NCBI GenBank assembly: GCA_000697055.1
Contig: JNDT01001359.1
Span: 1 to 64,000, forward strand
Source: Saksenaea vasiformis B4078
Lineage: Eukaryota; Mucoromycota; Mucoromycetes; Mucorales; Saksenaeaceae
Length of the DNA stretch: 64,000 bases
Direction: 5' to 3'
The first letter of the stretch is position 1. Each line of letters starts with the position of its first letter. The notes beneath the pieces were generated by a model. It was given only the letters and a program-made list of their open reading frames with translations. It made no database searches and was not told the origin of the DNA. Of this stretch, positions 1-11,396 are shown piece after piece. The position numbers and the translations under genes are program-made.

Positions 1-608
1 TCGATGCACATCCACGATCTTCAATCCTTTTTAGCCGGTGCACCTGATGGCCACAAATTCGATGTATCCCATCAGATCCATTCTTTAAAGTTTGGCCCTG
101 ACACAGACAATACCAACGACGTTGTGGCGTTGACGAATCCTCTGGGCGGCACAGTGAAGACGACAACAGAAAGTAAATGGCCGGGTGTCCGTTGTCATTT
201 TTGCTCATCAATCAATTAGCACGGACCATGTACCAGTACTTCCTCAAAATTGTATCCACTGAGCTGAAACCTCTGGTTGGATCATCCACGTTTACCAACC
301 AGTATTCTGTCACTCAAAATGAACGTGTCCTGAGTGAACAATCTACCGGCTTACCAGGTAAGAGAACAAAGGATATATAGCAAAGTATCTATAACCGATT
401 GATTTCATACCTAGGTGTCTTCTTCGTCATGGACATTTCGCCGATGTTGATTATCTACCGCGAAAGTCGGGCGTCTTTTACCAGCTTTATCACAGGTGTC
501 TTCGCCATTGTTGGAGGAATCTTTACTGTGGCAGGCTTAGTGGATCGAGTGATGTACCGCGCAGAAAGGTCACTCAGAAAGAAAATTGAGTTGGGCAAAG
601 CGTTATAG
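1..608 (+). CDS. ERGIC3/Erv46-like COPII cargo receptor, C-terminal part
   Basis: The 3' end of an ERGIC3/Erv46 family gene; the 5' part lies outside the window. These proteins cycle between ER and Golgi and help sort cargo into COPII vesicles. Three exons are visible: 1-172, 220-357 and 415-608, with GT-AG introns of 47 and 57 nt; the frame is continuous across both. The translation carries the family's conserved C-terminal blocks: MYQYFLKIVSTEL, NQYSVTQNER, LPGVFFVMDISPM, then a hydrophobic segment (FITGVFAIVGGIFTVAGL) that is the second membrane anchor, and a short basic tail ending KKIELGKAL. I rely on the order and spacing of these blocks for the family call. Assignment to Erv46 rather than Erv41 rests on the C-terminal block and is fairly secure. 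Confidence 0.88.
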
Positions 609-1611
609 TTTTATAATTACATGTTATGGCCTCTTTTTTTTTTCTGTTGATCCCAAACTCGCGTGTTGTCAATTATCGATCGAATACTCTCTATTCAGAT
701 TAACAAGTTGTGGATGACGTTGATGTTTCCATCGTCAAGAAAATACGAAAGCACATAAGAATCCCTTAAAACGAAACGTTCCGTCAACCCAACATGATGT
801 TCCCTCACTCATATTCAGCAGATGCACAACATGCAATAGTTTGTTTGATCATTATGTCAACAAAGAGATAGTTTCTTTTATTGCAAACGTTTTAGGAGCA
901 GGCATCCGAGTAAGTCAGATCATTTCCTTTGGCGATGCGATTATTTGGATCTTGCTCTCATTTTCTTTCTCTTGGCCTTGAGACGTCTCTGGCGCTTCTT
1001 TCTCCACTTATCTCTCACTAGATTAGAATTACATAAGCGATTGACCGATGGATGGATGTATGTATACACTTACTCTTTGATGGATATTAAGAGAACAGGA
1101 AAGATCTGATTTTCCGGCTGCTCGAACGAACTTTATAGTGAGATTCGGAGGTTCGGGTTCCGGAGCACTTTTTAAAGTTGACGTCAGCATCGCCCGGACA
1201 ACTGATGGGGCAAGAAGTTGTCTTCGGACAAAGCATTGGCGAAGTCACAGTTGCCCATCAGATACCTACCTTTCCCTGCGGGGACCTAACGGTGCACTAC
1301 ACAGAGGTAAAGCATACGCTGAAGCACGGGGAACCTCTAGCCCGGTGACGCATAGCTTTTTTAGAAATGACTATTTAGTTTAGAATTGGCGGAAATAGAC
1401 TCTCCGATACGTGAACGACGCGCCGAAAGGCAGCCCACGGCAACAAACCTAAGGGTACCGCTAAAGGTCGTCCGGAGAACTTGTTGCCTACCTGAGTATC
1501 GCGCCGTATTGTCTACGGTGATACATGCAGGTAGAGTATAGGGCTACAGGTCATCCACGTCGTAGGCGATACTTGTCAGATGTCAGTTATTTGTAGCCTG
1601 TCTTCCGCCCT
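609..1611. other. Intergenic, no gene recognised
   Basis: AT-rich sequence with only short, unconvincing ORFs; an 81-codon frame at 1138-1383 shows no family motif. No RNA gene or repeat was recognised here. Confidence 0.5.
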
Positions 1612-2173
1612 ATTTCACCGAGAATTTCGTCGGGCACTCCCCTCGGGCACTCCTCCTTAAATATTCTAGCTGTCATCTTTACTGATCAAGTGTATTGTAA
1701 CTCTGTCAGTTAGTTAAGAGCAGTGTACAGAGAAACCCTGTTTCTATCCATCTTTAACTCACAATAAACAAAAGTCTCAAAGGATTCCTACCTGTCTGTA
1801 TCATCGCACACTCATCAAATATCTCACTAGCAATCGCTGCAACGTCAATAGATAAACTAGGTGCAGGGAGGGTCAGGGTACATGGCTATGAGGGTACTTG
1901 ATATTGTGAGCGCCAGAGAGATATAAGCGTTTGAACTACTGGGAGCTCAAGAGAGCATAGAAGGAATTAGAAAACTGTAGCACCAATGATCCAAAGCTGT
2001 TGAAGAAGTATGACAATATCAGCTCTTGGTATACGTATTCAAAATGAGGATGTATTCATCTTCAATAGCCCGGTTTTAGGGCCTTCTAGTTGAATAAACA
2101 TTGTTGCAGCAGCAACTAAAATATTTGAGAAGGAGTGCCCGAGGGAAGTGCCCGACGAAATTCTCATTTCACC
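1612..2173. mobile_element. MITE-like TIR element with 8-bp target-site duplication
   Basis: The element proper is 1620-2165 (546 bp). It begins GAGAATTTCGTCGGGCACT and ends with the reverse complement of nearly the same sequence; the inverted repeats extend about 50 bp (1620-1669 and 2116-2165) with roughly five mismatches. Each arm holds two copies of GGGCACTYC. The 8 bp ATTTCACC occurs directly outside both ends (1612-1619 and 2166-2173), a perfect target-site duplication. The interior has no transposase ORF, so this is a non-autonomous element mobilised by a transposase encoded elsewhere. An 8-bp duplication is typical of hAT-like elements and some other superfamilies; the superfamily cannot be fixed from the sequence. 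A related element lies at 35420-35836. Confidence 0.88.
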
Positions 2174-2623
2174 TTGTAGTCCAGATGGATATCCAAACCG
2201 ATACAGTACGATGCCCCGGAAGACAATAAGCAAAAATACATGAAATCGTTCCATGACCATCGATTGCACGATTACAGTCAAGGGTTATGCAATATCTGTG
2301 GATGAGATTGCCGGAAGACTGCTGTACGTTGTAGATTCGCCTGTAGTCTATAGGGTAGTCCGTAGATGTACATCTGATTTAGATTTATTACCGTGTGCTA
2401 AATAGTCCGAAGACGTATAGTTGGATCTCATCACTTATGGATAATTGCCGAAAGTACCTCGAATCTGCTACACTTCTTTTCGGAAGAAACCGACTTTCAA
2501 ATCATCGCACAATGTTACAAGACTCATTCCTCATTGCAAACATAATAGTGATAGTGGTTGTTGTTGTACATAGAAAAAAAAACATTTAGGTTTTGGTGAT
2601 AGAAAAAATTTTGAGAGAAGGGT
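2174..2623. other. Intergenic, no gene recognised
   Basis: Downstream flank of the minus-strand Rrb1 gene and right flank of the TIR element. A small plus-strand frame at 2395-2589 has no recognisable motif. Confidence 0.5.
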
Positions 2624-4294
2624 CTATATAGAGATTGTCTTGAAAATGTTCATGCCAGTATTTGCTGTGCTAATAATGCATCCAGGTATTTGCTTGTGGA
2701 AGTGAAGTTCTTTGATGTCGTTTGCGCCTTGATGCACGAAAAGCAGTTGTGGTGGGACTTCTACTCCACCGGCTGTAAGGCGGCCTTCTTCTTCTGTATC
2801 GGGTTCAACAGAAAGATCCCACAGCGTCAATTGATCATCAGCTCCGGACACAGCCAAAACCGATTCCTCAGTAGGGTGCCATTCAATGGACGTAATAGGT
2901 GCATTGTGCCACTTGAATGTGGCAACAGGTACAGGTGCAGCACCACTCTTGAATGTTCGCAGATCCCACACGCTGAAAATACCATCGTCGTGACCACTTG
3001 CCAACAGATAACTGGCTTTGGTATTCCAGCTCATGACATTGACATCGGACTGACTAGCACGAATGCTGACTGCAGAACGCTTCTTGGTACGCGTATCCCA
3101 GATTTTGATCGTCTGATCAGAGGAGCAAGAGGCAAACACATTACGTTCCGTTGGTGACCATTGCAAATCTTCCACAGATGACTTGTGCTCTCGGAAAGGT
3201 ACAGAATCAGTATTGCAACCGTTTTGTGTAAGTGTGGTGTGATAGATGCGGCCTGCGTTATCACCAGACAGAAGTCTATGGGTTATTGTTAAATAAAGTG
3301 CCATCGCCTACCATATCTACGTTACCTGCCAGTATCCAGAGTTGACCAATCCAATGCGTAGCCTTCTTCTCCACTATGGTTATGGATCGTACCCCAAGGC
3401 TTTGCGACCTTTGGTAGGGTCACTCCTGGAGTGTCCAAGCTGCTCACATAAGGTGTAAGATCCCAGATGTGCACTTTGCCAGTCTCCGACCAGGTTGCAG
3501 CCATTTGCTTTTCATTCTGTTGGGGCATCACACGAATTCGGTTCACACAACCATTATGCGGGATCGAACGATGTTCTAATACGGGATCTTCATCCAACGC
3601 ATCCGGATCATCTTCATCATCGGAATCTGTAACCAACTGGGTCAGCTGTCCGTCTTCCCAAAGAAAATGCGTTCATACCATCTTGTTGTGTCTTGTGCAG
3701 ATTCGACATTTTCATTACCAAGACCTCATTATCACGCACACCAGGATGCGATGTGCCTGCAGCAACGTACGCTGTGGCAGGGAACTACAACCAAACAATT
3801 GTATAAGCATGCTGCTTTTGTCGCCTTGCAGATCATATTTACATTTTTTCGTTCATCGCCCAAATTGTCTCGCAGCACGTCAAAACTGAGAAACGGTAAC
3901 CGCACTTCCAAGTTATGAAGCATCACATATGTTGAGGGGTCAGCTTCCAAGACTTCGCCTTCCTCCAACGGCTGTCCCGGAAGGTATAACTTCAGATCTT
4001 CATTATCTTCTGCTTCTCCCTTCTCGTCCACGTCCATACCTATTACCGCAAAATATATCAGGACTTTTCTCGCTTCTCTATAACTGCTCAAATCTCACCG
4101 TCGGCGTCTTCGGCCTGATCTACTTCCTCCATGGCTTGCTCATCGCCAGACTCCTCTTCGATTTCGTCCTCCCATGCATCCTCAAACTCGCCCATAGCAT
4201 TCTGATCGTTCACATATCGTTGAGGACCATTTCCAAAAGCCGTGGTCTTGGTTTGCTCGCGCAATTCTTCTTGATCGGCCTGACGCTTGGACAT
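2624..4294 (-). CDS. rrb1: Rrb1/GRWD1-like glutamate-rich WD-repeat protein, ribosome assembly
   Basis: Nuclear WD40 chaperone-type protein; in yeast Rrb1 escorts ribosomal protein L3 and is needed for 60S assembly. Five exons: 4099-4294, 3843-4039, 3679-3784, 3326-3626 and 2624-3275, 483 codons without the stop. An acidic N-terminal region (GEFEDAWEDEIEEE) is followed by the family block LKLYLPGQPLEEGEVL, FLSFDVLRDNLGDER, a second acidic stretch DDSDDEDDPDALDEDPVL, SIPHNGCVNRIRVMPQ, and at least four WD repeats (EDLQWSPTERNVFASCSSDQ, TIKIWDTR, FSVWDLR, ITSIEWHP, LTLWDLS). The ATG at 4294 opens MSKRQADQEEL and follows an in-frame stop region, so this start is preferred. All junctions are canonical GT-AG. 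Confidence 0.93.
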
Positions 4295-4799
4295 GTTTGA
4301 ACAAAAGAAAAAAAAACGTTTCTTGGAACAGACGAAGCGCAGTCCTCTTTTGCCTGAAAAAAAAAAAGCCAAAATTGTCAGTTGTGACTTGCACTTTTGT
4401 GTCCAGAGGGCAGCAGTCAGTAAGGATATGGGCATATCAAAAGAACTTGTTTTTTCTTACTAAATAAAAAAGTATAGAAGCATCGTGAAAATTCCCCAAA
4501 ACACTTGTACATAGTACAATATGGTTAGGGATAATCACTCAGAGCAAAAATTTTGTGAGCCTAGAGGAGGCATATCACAGTCCACTGCTCCTGAGAAAGG
4601 TTGTGCATAGCGGTTCATCAAGTGGGTCTCAGATACAATGGCAGCTCATGTAATCGAGAATCTCGAACGATAAGAAGAAAAAAGTCGAGGACAAGCAGTA
4701 TGGAAGTGGGAATCACGCAGAGATTGGTAAGTCCTCTGCAAAGTCCATGCCAGCTGCATATTTAGCCCACCCAAAAGTTCATCCTTCTTCTGTTATCCG

Positions 4800-5445
4800 G
4801 TTCATTGCATAAGCTATTTTTTTCGGTGGACTTACTGTTTATTGAACAACTTTTTCCGCCACTCTAAATAAACTATGCGTCCATGAAGAACCAAGTTTGC
4901 GCTAAGGAAATAATTAAATATGCGGTCATTAGTTCACGAATTGGCGACAAAATAATACTGTACTTACATCAACTTTGGTCCCCAGATGGACGCATAATTT
5001 ATTGGAGCAGCATAAAAATTGTTCACGGTTAGTAAATGGAAGATGATTTGATTGCCTTTTTACTTACCCCGAAGGTAATCAGGCCAAAAAGCCTGGGCCA
5101 AGCCCGCACCTGAGTCCGGTGGGGCCAGCATGGGGTTGTTCCTGGTGACGAGGGCCAGCGTTAAGAGAGTACGCCGTGCAGAGGACTTGAAGCGATGCAA
5201 ACGTCTGGCAAAGCTCTGCTGTCGAAGTTGGATAAGGCAGCGTGCGATAATACTTGCTTACCTGGTGGTGAACAGGAAGCTACACCACAGCCAGGACGGT
5301 TCGGGACAGCGGTCATGCAGGCTATCAATAGACAAAAAATCACGAATAATTGTGTATGTATATAAATTGACCCTTACCGGGGATGTTAAAGAGAACAGAG
5401 CCAAACAAAAAAAGAAAGGAAATTCGTACGTTCGTTTAAGTATGG
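4800..5445 (-). repeat. Unknown intron-containing repeat family, copy 1
   Basis: Read on the minus strand, this stretch matches, block by block, the plus-strand sequence at about 34170-34765. Shared blocks in order: a pyrimidine-rich leader ending GGCTCTGTTC; ACATCCCCGGTA; a block around CTGTCCCGAACCGT then GGCTGTGGTG; an intron-like gap starting GTAAG and ending AG; CGCTTCAAGTCCTCTGC; TTACCTTCGGGGTAAG; CCATTTACTAACC; TTTTTATGCTG; GTTGATGTAAGTA; and a last block with GTTCAATAAACAGT. The segments between GTAAG and AG are much more diverged than the flanking blocks, as expected of introns. Possible exon peptides are short (for example LHRFKSSARRT against LYRFKSSAVRF) and I recognise no family. 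It may be a degenerate gene, a non-coding RNA gene or a retroposed unit. Confidence 0.6.
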
Positions 5446-5466
5446 TGGAACCTGCGCTTATCTTGA

Positions 5467-5637
5467 AACATTTTTACTGCTTTGCGGATGGAATACTGGG
5501 AATCCATCACTGAAGTACCTCAATGCAAAAAACGATTTTTTGTTTCAATGAGACATTTCCTTATCGTGAGACATTTTTACTGCTTTCCGACGGGATATCG
5601 GAAAGCGATCACTGAAGCACCTCAATGCAAAAACGAA
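5467..5637. repeat. Direct repeat, two ~69-bp units
   Basis: Two diverged copies, 5467-5535 and 5569-5637, offset by 102 bp. Both contain ACATTTTTACTGCTTT, then a GGAT/GGGAT block, ATCACTGAAG, then ACCTCAATGCAAAAA. They lie just upstream of repeat family copy 1 (minus strand) and upstream of the AIF gene. No coding role is evident. Confidence 0.7.
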
Positions 5638-5913
5638 GTTACTTACACGCGAACTATTCGTAGGATTGACGCAAAGTAAACTATTTCTCGCCGCAAAGAC
5701 GCATCAATTTCCAGCGCTAAATTTATTGAACTTGGACGTAAAAGGACATATAGCTGACCCAAACGTTGACTCCAAATCCAGTATTACCTAGAATCCCGCA
5801 CGTAGTACGTGGCCGATAGTGGTAGATTGCATTTTGCGTTTCTAATGGCAAATGCTGTCGGAGGGCAAAATATAAGTCACGAACTCTCTCAATTCTGACA
5901 AACAGCTTTCCCC

Positions 5914-8282
5914 ATGGCATTGAACCTTTTACGCGCATCCGCACGAACAGCTCGTCTTGCTCGTCCTGCTGCTTTGTCGACACGTGCAATACTTCCTGCC
6001 CATGCTCGTGCTTATAGCAGCACTGCTGGTCAAGCCAAATCCTCAAGCAACACTCCTTGGGCAATTGGTTCATTGTTGGTGTTTGGTCCTCTTCTTTTCC
6101 ACGTCACTTCCCCCCCTCCCAAGAAGAAACAACCCAAACCAGCGGTTGAAACAGTTGCTCCTGTTTCTGAGGCCGTCAAGGAGGAACCTAAAGTCCAAAA
6201 GCCTTATGTGCTTATCGGCGGTGGCACTGCCTCGTTTGCCGCTGCTCAAGCTATCAAGGAAAAGGACCCCAATGCTAACGTACGTTACAAACTCTAATTA
6301 TTCTTTATAGCTGATGATTATATGTATTTTTTTTTAGGTCATCATCATTGCGGAGGAGGAATACGCTCCTTACATGAGGTTAGATAATATCTTTCTTTTT
6401 GAACGCGTCTTTTTTTTTTTTTTTCATTGTGATGCTGATTGTTTCAAAAGACCTCCGTTGTCAAAGGAACTCTGGTTCTCTGAGGATCCCAATGTGGCAC
6501 AGAATCTTGTGTTCAAAGACGTAAGTAGCATTATCCATTCATTTATCGACAACATTATTCAATTTCTTTTCTCTTCTTACAGTGGCAAGGTACCGAGCGC
6601 AAGTAGGTTTAAAATCTGATTATAGATGAAATGCATTGACACCATGCCACAGCACTATCTACCAGGATGCTTCTGCGTACGAAGTGATCGACAATGCTTC
6701 TGGCTCGGATCTCAAGACGACAAAAACAAAGCTGCTTTTCAACCAGGTGACTGGTTTGAATGTGGACGATCACACTATAACGCTGAAGGATGGAAGCGTA
6801 ATCTACTACAATAAGGTACCCCAAATTCATCGATAGTTGCTAAAATAGGTTGGATTAAGCTGTTTGTGATAGGTTTTGATTGCTACGGGTGGCGCACCAA
6901 AGAAATTGCCTAACCAGCCTGAGCACGAGAAAGTGACCACCTACCGTACAGTCAAGGATTTCCAGAAGCTTGACGGAATTGTTAAGGATGGTGCCCGTAT
7001 TGCCGTCATTGGTGGTGGATTTTTGGGTTCTGAACTCGCCGTTGCATTGGCCCACAGAGGTAAGGCTCTGGAGAGCAGATGCTCGATGGATCTAATTTTG
7101 TTTGGACGCAGCCGAAAAAGAGAACGTCAAGGTTGTCCAAGTGTTCCCTGAAGGTGAGTTAGTTCACTTTTTTGTCAAAGCGTTCTCAACCGTTTGTTAG
7201 AGGGCAACATGGCCAATGTGTTCCCTAACTATCTGACCAAATGGACCACCAGCCGCGTTCGCCAATGTAAGTTCAGCTATAGCTGGCGATGTTTGTTTTC
7301 TAATGTGTTGTGTAGTGGGTGTGGATGTTAAGACGAACAAGAAGATCCAGGCCATTAAGCCTACTGAGGAGAACAAGGTAGTACTTGACCTTGACGATGG
7401 CGAACAGTTGACCGTTGACCATGTTGTTGTCGCCGTCGGTATTGAACCACGTGTGGACCTTGCTCGGGAAGCGGGATTGGAAATTGATGAAAAGCGAGCT
7501 GGTGTTGTCGTGAACGCTGAGCTTGAGGCTCGTAAGGACGTGTTCGCCGCTGGTGACATGGTGTCCTTCCATGATGTCCAGTTGGGCCGTCGCCGTATCG
7601 AGCATCATGACCAGTAAGTCTACTTTTCTGATATTCAATGATTGCTGAGCTTGTTTTGTGTCTAGTGCTGTTCTGAGCGGTCGCCATGCAGGTGAAAACA
7701 TGATTGGTGGTGCCAAGGCATACACGCACCAGTCGATGTTCTGGTAAGCAAGCTCTGTCGGTCAAGTAAGTCCTGATACAATGATGAATTATGTAGGTCT
7801 GATCTGGGTCCCGAGATTGGTTATGAAGCTGTTGGTCTAGTGGATTCTCAGCTGTCCACCGTCAGTGTGTGGGCTAAGGCCACTGCAAAGGATACGCCCG
7901 CTGCCAGCGCTGCTTCGGAGGCCGAAAGTCCTCGTGGCGCTCCTGGTGCTCAGCAAAACCCCACCGAGCCAGTGGTCCAGAAGAAGAGTCCATTTGAGAA
8001 CGAAAAGGTTTTGTGTGCCTGTCGATAAATAGCTATGTCACTCAACGAACAAACAACTTAGTTTGGCAAGGGCATTGTCTTCTATGTGCGTGAAAAGAAG
8101 ATTGTCGGATTGTTGCTCTTCAACGTTTTCGGCAAGGTCCAAGAAGCACGCGATATTATCAACGCTGGATATACGTCGGATAAGATCGATGGTCTGCTTA
8201 AACAGTAAGTGCAAAATGATAACAAAAAGGAAGATGACTTAGCAACAAATGCAGGTTCAATCTTCACGAGGACTCCCATTAA
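5914..8282 (+). CDS. Apoptosis-inducing factor (AIFM1-like), mitochondrial FAD oxidoreductase
   Basis: Flavoprotein of the mitochondrial intermembrane space; AIF acts as an NADH-dependent oxidoreductase that supports respiratory complex assembly and can release to the nucleus in cell death. Thirteen exons: 5914-6279, 6338-6378, 6451-6520, 6583-6602, 6653-6815, 6873-7059, 7112-7153, 7201-7266, 7316-7613, 7666-7743, 7797-8007, 8062-8204, 8255-8282; they sum exactly to 570 codons plus stop. The N terminus is a basic, Ser/Ala-rich presequence followed by a hydrophobic anchor ([16 protein letters not shown], about residues 50-65). The FAD fold starts at [24 protein letters not shown] and [10 protein letters not shown] are AIF signatures; the NAD site is [21 protein letters not shown] closes the FAD domain; the C-terminal AIF dimerisation-type domain ([20 protein letters not shown]) is intact. 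Confidence 0.95.
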
Positions 8283-8698
8283 TTTAGAGAAAGGGACTAG
8301 TAGTGTAAAGCAGTTCAGCAAATATAGACAAGAGACGATACATTTTTTTTTCGTTTGCTTCCTATTTTGTACAACAGTATACAATGTCTATTGGATGATG
8401 CATTGGCACCCAGTTATCAGCCTATCATTCCAAGTATTTCGCCAGTGAAAGTTTCGCGAACGGTTTGATCCCTGGGATTCCGGCTTGGCTTCGATGGTCA
8501 TTGGATGTTCGCATTCTGTCTTTAGATAGTACGGGTTATCTATCCGCGCGCACGGGTTCTCTTCTTCGTTTGTATTGTCTTGTGTTTGTAATACGTTAAT
8601 TGAGTCGTTGGCTGCACAATTGCTATCTGATTGAACAAGGAGGGGTGGGAGAAGGATGGTTTGTATAAGGGATTGACGTTTTCCAACAGCCCGGATTG
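8283..8698. other. Convergent intergenic region
   Basis: Lies between the ends of the AIF gene and the minus-strand phosphodiesterase gene. No ORF or motif stands out. Confidence 0.5.
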
Positions 8699-10993
8699 TC
8701 AGGTACCTGCTGAAAGTGAATCATCCTTTTCCAACGGTGCCATTTCACCGCTTACGCCGGAATCGTTTCTCATCGTTTCCCAATAGTTAATATTTTCCTT
8801 AATATAATCCACCGTAAATGACATTTCTAGTATAGTAGCAAGTTTAACCTTCTGTTTCGAGTAAAGTACGTAGGTCCATTTACCTTGCACGACATCACAC
8901 ACAGCCTCAAACAATTTCAAAGCAACATGTCGTTTGAAAGATAATTGAAAATCTTCAAGACGTAACTTTCCGCGTTCATTCATCGGCATCACGGACAAAC
9001 CGAGTTCCTTCTCAAGGTCGCCTTGTTGGAAGAATTCTTCCGCTAGATATTTTGCCCACCGTTTTGCTCCCAGGAAAGGTCGCGCCTTTAAGCCCATGTC
9101 AGTGACGCGCAGCGCAGCTGGATTTCAATCTTACACAGTTACTGATATCCGCACATTTGATCAGTGCACCACATAGAATCAACCGTTCTCGTTCGCACTG
9201 TTTTTCATCAGAGAAGTCCAGTCCTTGCGTCTGGATACGTATCGCCTGTTCTTTCACCTTCTGTACATATTCATCGTGCAGACTCATGTCCGTAGCTAAA
9301 ATACTACTGACTACGATGCTGCGGAACGCTGTTTGTTTGTTTGTTTTGTCTGTAAGTTCCTATATGAGACGGGGATAAACGTACATGCATATTCGGGATG
9401 ACTTCGGATATCTGTAAGGGAGCCGAAGCAGTGTTGCTGAAGAAGGTGATAAAATGCCATTGAATGGAAACTCTCCAGTACGGAACGGTCGTTGTATAAA
9501 ATGGCTAAGGGCGTTGCTGTGTTCACCTTTTTTTTTGTTTGGTTAAATGTGTAAGTCGCTAAAAAAATAAATGGGAGGTTATTCATACCATGAACATGTT
9601 ATTCACGCCCGGGTGTCCAACGTCGTGACCTATACTCGCTAACAATAATGCAAATACATCAAGTGGTCGTAATAGGCGGGAAATATGTCCTTGATGGCAT
9701 GATGTTATTTCCGAATCCATCCGTGTTGCGGCTCCAATTTGACATAGGAAATAATAAGTTGCTTGTAATACATCGACGGCGTGGCGAAAATTGTGGTATG
9801 GATTTTTACTGTGGTACGAGTTGTAAATGTCAAAGATAAAGTCGTACATATCATCTAAAAAAAGATAAGAAAACAGCCACGTGGCGTTTGGTGCGACCTG
9901 ATATCTTTTTCTTACCTGTTGGTACACGTAAATGTTCGAGGTCTGGATGGGAAAGGATGTGATTAAGCACCAAACAAGCGCAATGGATTAGTTCGTGGTC
10001 AGTTAAATCCAGGGGAAGAAAATCCCAACGACAAAACAAGGATTTTAGATACGTCTGGCGGGCACTGCAGAGGTCGTGTAAGCCACATGGCTATACAAGG
10101 AGAAACGAACCTAGAAAGGGATTTTGCAGACAGACACCGTCCACGGCCTGACTGAGGGGTATAATAGTCCACAATTGTTTTGGATAACCTAAGTAAGAAT
10201 TGAATTTCCATAAGAACCCGTTTACTCTCAGAGATAATTTGCTGCGAACCAGTTCTCCATCATAAAAACGCTTTTCAATCGGTCCTGGAACTGTGTCCAC
10301 ATATTACCGGAACTGGCGTGTTTTGATAAGGGTTTGGCATGACTTTGACCATGTTTCAGTTGATACCGGTGTACATTCTGAAGTACTGGTAAGAGGAACA
10401 TCCTTCGGTGACACAAACGTAAAAAAGTAAAAAGAGAAAAAGAAATAGTACCAAAAATAAAGTCTTGACGACGTTCTTCTGTAATGGCTTTAAAAGATAG
10501 TCTGCTGCACCGTACCGTAAGCATTCAATCATGAATTTGGGAGAATCACGCGAGGAACAGACTAAATTGAAGGTTCAGTCATGAAACATTCACTAATCCT
10601 GCGGTCGAGGGAAAAAGAAAGAAGGAAAAAAAAAAGGCAAGATAATACGAATAGAGCTTACCGACGGGAACAGTGTCTACCAATAATCCAGTCTGAAGTT
10701 TTTGTACAATTTTCTTCAGGAATTGGATTCCATCATCCGTAGGTTTACGACCTTCAATATCGATGAGTAATAAAGTTGACAAAACGTTATGAATCCGGCG
10801 TGTTTGTAGTTTCTCGATCGCGTCTTCGCCTATTCTCGCAGTCGTGACTATTACGATTTTAAATGACCTGGAGATGATAATGACGATCCTATAGATGTAT
10901 ACCGTGATTGAATACTGAATATAACAACGAAAGAGAACTATCTGATGAACCGTCCGTATTAACGATAAGAACAGAGCACTGATTTGGATCCAT
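8699..10993 (-). CDS. 3',5'-cyclic-nucleotide phosphodiesterase with N-terminal receiver-like domain
   Basis: Class I cyclic-nucleotide phosphodiesterase that would end cAMP signals. Ten exons: 10903-10993, 10662-10847, 10452-10561, 10378-10250 region (10250-10377), 10111-10188, 9916-10064, 9589-9854, 9385-9526, 9135-9328, 8699-9085; total 576 codons plus stop. The HD-type catalytic core is complete: HNFRHAVDV (proton donor and metal His), SIGHDVGHPGVNN (HD metal pair), and ALIKCADISN (late metal Asp), then NERGKLRLEDFQLSF near the end. Residues 1-130 look like a response-regulator fold (MDPNQCSVLIVNTDG, LLIDIEGR, GAADYLLKPL) but the phospho-acceptor pattern is degenerate, as in other fungal proteins of this kind. 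The start MDPNQC is chosen because it gives a clean phase through the first intron. Confidence 0.92.
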
Positions 10994-11285
10994 GAATAAA
11001 TATATGCAATCAACTTCTTTTAAGGCAATATAATTTCAACTCTGCAAAGGAGAATAAGAACATGTCATGGTTGTCATGCCATGCCTACCTTGTAAATCGG
11101 TCTAATCTTGACAATGCAAGTAATGTATGTTAACGGCAAAGTGATATATATAAAGACAGGGTGAAGGAGAAAAAAGTTACTTTTTAAGAAGAAAAAAAGA
11201 AGTGTGAGGAAAAAAGGGTTTCATTTGGTTTTGGCATCTTTTTTCTGGTTGGTCTAACGGGGCGGGCGAGCCACGCGACAAAGTG
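10994..11285. other. Upstream region of the phosphodiesterase gene
   Basis: Non-coding flank upstream of the phosphodiesterase start. No motif assigned. Confidence 0.4.
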
Positions 11286-11396
11286 AACACACGCACACAC
11301 ACACGCACACACATACCACACATATATTTACACACATAAATATAATATAGAAATTGGCACATAAACACAAACATACCCGCACACACACAGACATAC
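11286..11396. repeat. Interrupted (AC)n microsatellite
   Basis: Runs of ACACAC with interruptions (CACACGCACACACAC, then ATATTTACACACATAAAT, then ACACACACAG). Confidence 0.85.

Noticed and set aside
3627..3678. Apparent one-base frameshift in Rrb1
   Set aside because: Choosing the acceptor at GGTTACAG|ATTCC gives a canonical intron and the exact family sequence DDSDDEDDPDALDEDP; no frameshift is needed.
11286..11396. AC-rich region read as a coding repeat
   Set aside because: It is a plain dinucleotide microsatellite; the Cys/Val-rich minus-strand frame is an artefact of it.
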